DNA from: Paenibacillus amylolyticus
GTDB lineage: Bacteria > Bacillota > Bacilli > Paenibacillales > Paenibacillaceae
NCBI RefSeq assembly: GCF_001570725.1
Contig: NZ_BCNV01000009.1
Location: forward strand, 1-64,000
DNA length: 64,000 bases
Direction: 5' to 3'
Under the pieces are notes generated by a model that was not told the origin of the DNA, made no database searches, and saw nothing but the letters and a program-made list of their open reading frames with translations. The translations under genes and the position numbers were made by a program. Of the stretch, positions 57,692 through 64,000 are shown in pieces. Each line of letters starts with the position of its first letter. The first letter of the stretch is position 1.

Positions 57692-60000
57692 ACCTCCACC
57701 CCCACCTTCTGGATCTGCAGACTGCAAGCAGTCCATTCTATAGAACTACGGCCAACCATGAGCCTGAATTCACCCGGTTCTACGACAGACTGGAGACGAG
57801 AGTCGATCAGTGCGAGATGTTCTTTTTGCACAGGGAATATAACGGTCTGGGTCTGTCCTGGCTCCAGATGAATTTTACGAAAACCCTTAAGTGACATTTC
57901 AGCACGCGTAACCGAAGCCGACACATCCGTGATGTATAACTGCACAACCTCGCTTCCCAATACGGCTCCCGTATTCGTGACTTCAACCATCACCTGTGCT
58001 TCATCATCCGGCCCAATTACGTCTGGTATTACTCTTACATTCTCGTATTTGAATTTGGTATAGCTCAGCCCATATCCGAACGGATACTGCGGCGCAAGAT
58101 CCATCTCCAGATACCGCTTGCCACGAGTGCGTTTGGCATGGTAATAGACCGGAAGTTGCCCAACATGCTTGGGAATGGAGACGGTAAGGCGGCCCGATGG
58201 ATTCACATCGCCGAACAAAATATCCGCGATGGCGTTACCACCTTCCTGCCCAGGGTACCACGCTTCCAAAATGGCATGGACATGCTCATCAATCCAAGGT
58301 TCAGCAATGGGACGGCCGTTGATATAGACCACGATAACGGGTTTTCCCAGCTTATGTACCTCCTGCACCAGCTCCAATTGAACGCCCATGAGATTCAGGG
58401 ACGCTCGGTCAATACCCTCACCACACTCCATGTCGTTCCATGGATCATCCGTTACCACAGAAGCACCTGTCCGCAAGTCTATCGTGCCTTCACCAAAATC
58501 ACGGGCGCTCGAACCACCCATCACCATCACGATGACATCGGCCTGTTCCGCACAGGCGAGCGCTTGTGCAAAGCCCTCTTTGGAATCGCCTTTAATCCGG
58601 CAACCGGGTGCATACAGCACCTGACCCGAATCCGCGCCAAGTTTGCGCGTAATGCCATCCAGTACGGTGACGATGTGTTCTCTCAGCTGTGGCGAGGTAT
58701 AGTCCCCAAGCTGGTTATAGATATGGTTCGCGTTTGGACCAATGACAGCCAGCTTTGTACCTGTTTTGCCGAGTGGGAGGGTAGCCCCTTCATTTTTCAG
58801 TAAAACAATTCCCTCTTGCGCTACTTCCCTCGCCAGCTGAGTATGGTCTTCACATCCGATAACCTGCTCTGCAAAGTCTGGATCAACGAAAGGCTTTTCA
58901 AATAACCCGAGTCTGAATTTCATCTCCAACACCCGCCACACAGCCAAGTCCAGATCCTTCTCTTCAATCAATCCCTGCTCCAGCGCCTGACCGAGATGTT
59001 TGCGGTACATGTACCCGGACATCTCCATGTCTACCCCTGCCTGAAGGGACTGGGCTACGGCCTGCTCCCCGTTCTCGGCGGTGTTATGTCCGTGGACCAG
59101 CATCTGAATGGCGCCAAAATCAGTAATGACGAATCCATCAAACCCCCACTGCTCACGCAGAAGGTCATTCAGCAGATACGTACTGGAGGTACAAGGTACG
59201 CCATCTATCTCGTTATAAGCGGTCATCACGGAACATGCCCCCGCTTCCACTGCCTTTTTGAACGGCAACAGATCTATTTCATGCAATTCACGTAAGCCCA
59301 TATGAACTGGAGCAGCATTGCGCCCCCCCTCTGAACTACCATAAGCTGCAAAATGCTTAAGTGTCGCCACAATTGTCTGATTGGAATCAAGGCGGTCACC
59401 CTGTAGTCCCTGCATGGCTTCTACTGCAAACTCACCGATTAAATATGGATCTTCGGCAAAACATTCCTCTGTCCGTCCCCATCTCGGGTCACGTACGACA
59501 TCAAGCACCGGGGAATACGTTGCCGATCCCCCTTGACTCCGAGTCTCCACAGCGATGGCTTCACACATCTTGCGGTATAACTCCAAATTCCACGTACTGC
59601 CCACAGTTAAAGGTACCGGAAATACTGTCGCCCCAATCGCCATATGCCCGTGGGAACACTCTTCTCCGAACAAAATGGGAATGCCCAGCCGGGAATGCTC
59701 CATGGCATACTGCTGAATGACATTTGTAGCAACAGCTCCTTGTCGTGGGGTCAGCCCCGTTTCCAGCGTCACTTCAGTCCATGGATCGGCCCGAAGCACA
59801 CCGTACAGAGAACCGACACCGCCCTGTTCCATGTCCGCTTTGAACTCTTCCGTCACCCGTACTGTACCATCAGCTAATTTGTCATACGTCTTCCACCCCA
59901 TCGGCTGGATGAGTTGTCCGATCTTTTCGGCTGTTGTCATCCGTCCGATTAGATCCTGAACCCGTTCCTGAATGGGAAGCGAAGCATCTTTATAGTTCAT
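57688..60000 (-). CDS. Beta-glycosidase, GH3 (beta-glucosidase/xylosidase type)
   Basis: Intracellular glycoside hydrolase family 3 enzyme of about 770 aa. The nucleophile Asp lies in FDGFVITDFGAIQMLVHGHNTAEN (about 280) with KHFAAYGSSEGGRNAA before it; the C-terminal part has the alpha/beta sandwich (VIVMVMGGSSARDFGEGTIDLR) and a fibronectin-III-like end (VMVEVTNTGAVLGSEVVQLYI). ATG 60000 is eight bases after AAGGAGA and preferred over a GTG at 60006 that is only two bases away. It lacks a signal peptide. Specificity among beta-glucoside and beta-xyloside is not visible, but the GH38 neighbour hints at a mixed mannose-containing glycan. Confidence 0.92.
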   Translation of the reverse strand: MNYKDASLPIQERVQDLIGRMTTAEKIGQLIQPMGWKTYDKLADGTVRVTEEFKADMEQGGVGSLYGVLRADPWTEVTLETGLTPRQGAVATNVIQQYAMEHSRLGIPILFGEECSHGHMAIGATVFPVPLTVGSTWNLELYRKMCEAIAVETRSQGGSATYSPVLDVVRDPRWGRTEECFAEDPYLIGEFAVEAMQGLQGDRLDSNQTIVATLKHFAAYGSSEGGRNAAPVHMGLRELHEIDLLPFKKAVEAGACSVMTAYNEIDGVPCTSSTYLLNDLLREQWGFDGFVITDFGAIQMLVHGHNTAENGEQAVAQSLQAGVDMEMSGYMYRKHLGQALEQGLIEEKDLDLAVWRVLEMKFRLGLFEKPFVDPDFAEQVIGCEDHTQLAREVAQEGIVLLKNEGATLPLGKTGTKLAVIGPNANHIYNQLGDYTSPQLREHIVTVLDGITRKLGADSGQVLYAPGCRIKGDSKEGFAQALACAEQADVIVMVMGGSSARDFGEGTIDLRTGASVVTDDPWNDMECGEGIDRASLNLMGVQLELVQEVHKLGKPVIVVYINGRPIAEPWIDEHVHAILEAWYPGQEGGNAIADILFGDVNPSGRLTVSIPKHVGQLPVYYHAKRTRGKRYLEMDLAPQYPFGYGLSYTKFKYENVRVIPDVIGPDDEAQVMVEVTNTGAVLGSEVVQLYITDVSASVTRAEMSLKGFRKIHLEPGQTQTVIFPVQKEHLALIDSRLQSVVEPGEFRLMVGRSSIEWTACSLQIQKVGVEV

Positions 60001-60050
60001 ATGCACATTCTCCTTATGCGTTCGGAATTAGTTAGGCGCGTGCACTTACA

Positions 60051-62270
60051 TCACATGGCTTTGCGGTAGTCACTTGGTGCCACACCCACCACATTCTTGA
60101 AAGCCCGATTGAAGGAATTATAGTTCGTGTATCCCACTTCCTCACTGATCTCCTGAATAGCCTTATCGGTCTCCTGCATGAGCAGCTTGGCTTTTTCGAT
60201 GCGATGACTAATGAGCAGATCCACAAACTTCTCCCCAATCTCATCCTTGAAAAGCTTGCTCAGATACTTCGGATTAATATCGAATAGATCACTAAGGTAG
60301 TTCAGCGACAGATCAGGATTGTTGTAATGCTCTTCGATATATTTGCGAATCTCCAGAATATGTGATCTGTGTTTTCGAGAACATTGCAGCGTCTGCATCT
60401 GCAGCGCCAGTTCCCTGAACCCTTCCCAGCACAGCTCACGTAGGTCATTTAACGTCTCCCAGCCCTCAAGCCTTGGCAGAAGTGGGGTGAATATAGCAGC
60501 CCACGACTCCTGGTACTCTCGTGGAAGTTCGGCGAATTCCCGATTGTAATGTTGAAATAACAATTGGATCGTATTCATAATCTCCTGACGGGACAGGACG
60601 GACTCGCTAATCTGCTCAAATAGCCTTTCAAAATGCTTTTCCCAGACATCGTCCGATAAACGCATCGCCTGCACCAGCAGTGAGATGGTCTTCAGGAACT
60701 CATACACATCATTGGTCGAATTCGGTACATCGCTACATGGAATGATGCGATTCATCCCCAGTACAGCCTTGTACTCCAGCGCGTGCACAGCTTCTTTCAA
60801 TGAAGCTCTCAGTCCCCGAATATCGACAGCGACCCGACCAACACCGATGGTCACGGTGAAGTTCAGATACTGATCGATTCTGTCCAGATAACCAGCGAGC
60901 AATCGATGCTCGGTCTCCTCAGCCTGTTCCATTCCCGGAATCCAGAGGATAGCGTACAGACGCTGATCGGAGATCCATTCAGCCCATACTTCCGTTCCTT
61001 CATGACGCGCACTCTCCTGCAGAATACTGGATAACACGAATTTCAGGAGGGATTGGTCCTGATCATGATACTCCGTTACAAATGCATCATACCGATCCAT
61101 CTCGACTACCATGACGGCCCAACGATGCTCCAGCTCAGGCAGTTTGAACTTCCTCATCTCTGCTGTCAGCTCCGTGCTCGTAAAGTCTCTTGTGCCCTCC
61201 AGCAACTCCTGAAAGAACATTTTTTTCTGCAAAATCAGATTCTCTTCATGCTCCTCCCGATATTGTCTCGTCTGATCAATCATGCGTTCCAGCGTTGTAT
61301 GAATGAATCGGAACTCATTCTCTTTGCCATAGTTCAGCCCCGATTGCTTCTGTGAAGAGACGGTCTGAATTAACGTGACAATCTGCTGAATCGGCTTGTA
61401 GTTTCTGCGGGTCACATAGATCACCCATACCACGCCAATTAACACAACCACTACAGCAAAGGCAAACCAGATATTATAAAATTGCAGAGCCAATTTGACG
61501 ATTTTGCCATTGTTGAGACCTGTCTGCACCTTCCAACCACTGTAACTCGACGTAAATTCCGAGAAGACTTCTCCCGAAGTGGTTTTAGTAGAAGCTGTAA
61601 CCCCTTCTGGCATGCTGCTATCCCACAGATTGCCGCCTGATCGGTTGAAGATGTTCACGAACGTAAATTCTGGATCATACATCTGCATGATGGATTTTCT
61701 CAAGGTACTCAGATCCACGTTCGTGACCACAAGTCCTTTGCCGTTCCCTACACTTCGCACAATCGTAATCACCTGCTCCGTCGCTTGCGAAGGAAAAGCC
61801 CTGAACGCTCGTGCTCCTGCCCATTTCTGTTCATCCCTTGACCGGCTATCTGCAATGAAGTCTGCATCCGGGAACTCTTCAATCGGAACAGCCTTCCCGT
61901 TACTGAAGACCGTGCCATCTCCATATCGAACGAGATATATCGAATCGATCAGCGGATACTCTATTTTCAATTCATCAACTACCTGGACCGCCTGAATGCC
62001 TGCATACACATCTTCGCTGCCAGATACCGAGAAATAATTCTTCAAGTTAGGGTTGGTCAAAATTTCACGCAGTACCTTGAAGTCGATAGAACGCAGGGAG
62101 TTGTCCAGATATTGCGTAACCTGTGAGGCAAGGAATTCATTCGCCTTGAGCGCTTCTCTACGATTCTGTTCATTGAATACCTGAAAGAAAATAAAGAATA
62201 AAATGGTCGTCACAATAAAGAAAACAGGCAGATACGATAACAGCAAACGCCTAAACCAATTGTTATTCAT
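60051..62270 (-). CDS. Membrane-bound AraC-type regulator with extracellular sensor
   Basis: One-component transmembrane regulator of about 739 aa. ATG 62270 (MNNNWFRR) lies eight bases after GGGGGG. Helix 1 is at about 8-32, an extracellular Cache-like domain spans about 35-260 (including YPLIDSIYLVRYGDG), helix 2 is near 272-297 (VVVVLIGVVWVIYV), and a cytoplasmic linker leads to a C-terminal AraC double helix-turn-helix (YLSDLFDINPKYLSKLFK and ISEEVGYTNYNSFNRAFK). This layout occurs in Paenibacillus next to sugar ABC systems and combines sensor and regulator in one chain. It probably controls this operon; its ligand is unknown. Confidence 0.9.
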   Translation of the reverse strand: MNNNWFRRLLLSYLPVFFIVTTILFFIFFQVFNEQNRREALKANEFLASQVTQYLDNSLRSIDFKVLREILTNPNLKNYFSVSGSEDVYAGIQAVQVVDELKIEYPLIDSIYLVRYGDGTVFSNGKAVPIEEFPDADFIADSRSRDEQKWAGARAFRAFPSQATEQVITIVRSVGNGKGLVVTNVDLSTLRKSIMQMYDPEFTFVNIFNRSGGNLWDSSMPEGVTASTKTTSGEVFSEFTSSYSGWKVQTGLNNGKIVKLALQFYNIWFAFAVVVVLIGVVWVIYVTRRNYKPIQQIVTLIQTVSSQKQSGLNYGKENEFRFIHTTLERMIDQTRQYREEHEENLILQKKMFFQELLEGTRDFTSTELTAEMRKFKLPELEHRWAVMVVEMDRYDAFVTEYHDQDQSLLKFVLSSILQESARHEGTEVWAEWISDQRLYAILWIPGMEQAEETEHRLLAGYLDRIDQYLNFTVTIGVGRVAVDIRGLRASLKEAVHALEYKAVLGMNRIIPCSDVPNSTNDVYEFLKTISLLVQAMRLSDDVWEKHFERLFEQISESVLSRQEIMNTIQLLFQHYNREFAELPREYQESWAAIFTPLLPRLEGWETLNDLRELCWEGFRELALQMQTLQCSRKHRSHILEIRKYIEEHYNNPDLSLNYLSDLFDINPKYLSKLFKDEIGEKFVDLLISHRIEKAKLLMQETDKAIQEISEEVGYTNYNSFNRAFKNVVGVAPSDYRKAM

Positions 62271-62391
62271 CTCCGAGATCCCCCCACCGTTACTGTTCAT
62301 GCTGAATGACGACAAATAGTTGTGCTGATCGCTAATTTCCCATAAATGTTCAGTACATTATATCGGATGACGTGGGGTTGTCATAGGAGAA

Positions 62392-62425
62392 GACCGTCCC
62401 GGTCACGGGTGACAGACGGGACAGC
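62392..62425 (-). terminator. Hairpin after the binding-protein gene
   Basis: GTCCCG and CGGGAC with inner GTCA/TGAC-like pairing form a stable stem, but only a mixed TCTTCTCC tail follows on the minus strand, so it may be an attenuator or mRNA stabiliser rather than a full terminator. Confidence 0.45.
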
Positions 62426-62445
62426 CTCTATATGGAATCCTTCAA

Positions 62446-64000
62446 TTATTGATTCTTCTCAATGGCACGCTGGTAGATCTCAAGGTAATTACTCAACCCC
62501 AGACCATCAAAGCCTTTAACATACGAATCCCATTCCTTATCAATGCTCTTGCTACCAATAATGAACTGCGCCATATTCGTCTGCACATAATCCTTGATGG
62601 CCGTAGTCAGTTGTGCAGCTGATTCCGTATCCTCTGGACGAATAAATACGTTCGCAGGGTATACTTCTTTGGGTGCATAAGGTTCATACACATTGGTCGC
62701 TTGAGCCAAACGTGTACCATAACCCTCTGCTTCTAATGGATTCTGTCCTTCGGCAAACAGATTACGGAACGTGTTGGACAAGTCATGCGCTCCAATCTGT
62801 GACCAGCTCTCGTTCACAACAACGTTAGGATCACGCTCAGGCAGGTTGTAGTAGCTGTATTTGGCCGGCTCGCCATTGATGTTTTTCTCATCGGCATCTG
62901 CCTTCTTCCAGCCCTTGCCTTCGGTTGGACCATATTCCGCGTACAGCGCACCTTCTTCACTGAACATGTAATCTACGATTTTGATGGCGGCAATCTGCTG
63001 TGCTTCTGTCGCTTTGTTGGTAATGGCAAACTCAAACTCACCTACGCTCTGCGTGGCGCCTGTCGTCTGCACTCCATCCGGCCCTTTCAATGGAGGAACG
63101 ATCTCCCAGTGCTGGTGACGGGTGATGTCTTTGTCATAGGTATTCACGAGATAACTGACCAGCGCCGTCGTAATGGAGCCGACCACTTCATCGCCTTCCT
63201 TGTTCCCTAGCTGTCCAATCGCCTGATCGTTTTGCGTGAAGGAAGCCGGATCAATCAGGCCATCTGCATACAGCTTGTTCATGTATTCCAGCCCTTTCTT
63301 CCAGCCTTCTTGATTGGCGGCAAAACTCACCTTGCCATCGTTCACGATCAGGTATTTGTCGTTATCATTGTATATAAAGCTATTCATCAGGTAGGCATCA
63401 ATATTGCCATTCCATACATACTTGTTCGGTGCGCCCGTGAGTGGAATCTCGTCCGCTTTCCCGTTACCATTTGGATCTTGTGTCTTAAACGCCTTCAGAA
63501 CGGTGTACAGTTCGTCTGTTGTGGTTGGCATTTTCAGACCCAAATTATCGAGCCACTCCGTGTTGATCCAGTATTTTTGTGCATACGTACAGTGGTAACA
63601 TTCATTGAAGATCGGTAGCGCATAGATGTTGCCATCCGGTGCCGTGATGGCTTCTTTGAAGTATGGCTTCTCTTCCATAATCTTGGTCAGGTTCGGACCA
63701 TACTCCTGAATCAGATCTTGTAGCGGAAGGAACACGCCCTGTTTTCCATAGGTTTGAAGGTCTGAGGTGGTGAACTTGCCGTGAAGAAACACTTCCGGAT
63801 AGTCACCACTGGCCAGCAGCAATTGTCTGCGATCCTGTAAGGCGTCCGTTGGGGCCAGATCCCATTTCAGGGTAACGTCGAACTTGTCTTCGATAAACTG
63901 GGTAAATTCGTTCTCTTCCATAGACGCTTTGCCTTGCGGAGCAAAGAAGGTCATGGTTACAGGACCGCCGCTCTCCCCGCTACCGTCGCTACTTCCACCC
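62446..64000 (-). CDS. Sugar ABC transporter substrate-binding lipoprotein (partial)
   Basis: C-terminal part, at least 518 codons in frame, of an extracellular binding protein of the LplA/YtcQ type; the start, signal peptide and lipobox lie beyond the right edge. The first visible residues (GSSDGSGESGGPVTM) are a Gly/Ser tether as found right after a lipobox Cys, so few residues are missing. Family-like features are FIEDKFDVTLKWDL, FNECYHCTYAQKYWINTEWLD with DPNGNGKADEIPLTG (a calcium-loop-like motif), and SWSQIGAHDLSNTFRN. Permease genes are expected further right. It is probably the importer for the glycans processed by the GH3/GH38 enzymes. Confidence 0.88.
   Translation of the reverse strand, partial: GGSSDGSGESGGPVTMTFFAPQGKASMEENEFTQFIEDKFDVTLKWDLAPTDALQDRRQLLLASGDYPEVFLHGKFTTSDLQTYGKQGVFLPLQDLIQEYGPNLTKIMEEKPYFKEAITAPDGNIYALPIFNECYHCTYAQKYWINTEWLDNLGLKMPTTTDELYTVLKAFKTQDPNGNGKADEIPLTGAPNKYVWNGNIDAYLMNSFIYNDNDKYLIVNDGKVSFAANQEGWKKGLEYMNKLYADGLIDPASFTQNDQAIGQLGNKEGDEVVGSITTALVSYLVNTYDKDITRHQHWEIVPPLKGPDGVQTTGATQSVGEFEFAITNKATEAQQIAAIKIVDYMFSEEGALYAEYGPTEGKGWKKADADEKNINGEPAKYSYYNLPERDPNVVVNESWSQIGAHDLSNTFRNLFAEGQNPLEAEGYGTRLAQATNVYEPYAPKEVYPANVFIRPEDTESAAQLTTAIKDYVQTNMAQFIIGSKSIDKEWDSYVKGFDGLGLSNYLEIYQRAIEKNQ

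Overview
The window looks like chromosomal DNA of a Paenibacillus-type Firmicute. Evidence: Gram-positive ribosome binding sites, SigA-like promoters, CcpA cre-like sites, LicT-type antiterminator sites, an S-layer-homology protein, a bacillithiol-associated YtxJ protein, YesMN-type two-component systems and many carbohydrate ABC and glycosidase genes. The left edge carries, on the minus strand, what appears to be the leader and promoter of a ribosomal RNA operon whose 16S gene lies outside the window.

Layout. (1) 1-1164: rRNA leader, then a GNAT acetyltransferase. (2) 1219-10377, minus: a YesMNOPQ/YteR-like locus (GH105 hydrolase, lipoprotein binding protein, two CUT1 permeases, YesM-like kinase, YesN-like regulator), probably for rhamnogalacturonan-derived oligosaccharides, with cre-like sites. 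(3) 10701-19497: a ~196-bp element with terminal inverted repeats, a soluble chemotaxis-type receptor, a metal-dependent phosphohydrolase/nuclease, a SWIM-SNF2 helicase pair, an exported coiled-coil protein and a DJ-1/PfpI protein. (4) 19598-25123, minus: a beta-glucoside PTS operon (licT-type antiterminator, EIIBCA, GH1, KDG permease) with two RAT/terminator switches. (5) 25305-31382, plus: udk, csaA, and a pair of large secreted proteins. (6) 31798-37242, minus: a nickel/peptide-type ABC importer behind a cobalamin riboswitch, so probably a cobalt importer. (7) 37277-39610: an AraC regulator divergent from a GH4 alpha-galactosidase. (8) 39730-49335, minus: a complete potassium Kdp locus (small ORF, kdpF, A, B, C, sensor, kinase, kdpE). 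(9) 49391-52594: YtxJ-like protein and small or unknown genes. (10) 52782-64000, minus: a glycoside-degradation locus (binding protein, membrane AraC regulator, GH3, GH38, two TIM-barrel isomerase-like proteins).

Most unusual features. The Kdp sensor consists of two complete KdpD N-terminal modules in tandem on one polypeptide, with the histidine kinase on a separate one; the two modules have lost different motifs. Upstream of kdpF is an overlooked 28-codon membrane ORF. Upstream of that are four TTTAC repeats spaced 11, 22 and 11 bp, which look like a KdpE operator and share their T-tract with the terminator of the preceding gene. Other points of interest are the inverted-repeat element at 10701-10896, the riboswitch-controlled metal importer, and a membrane-anchored YtxJ.

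All functions are read from sequence motifs, gene order and remembered family features; no database search was possible. Start codons were chosen from visible ribosome binding sites, and several differ from the longest reading frame.
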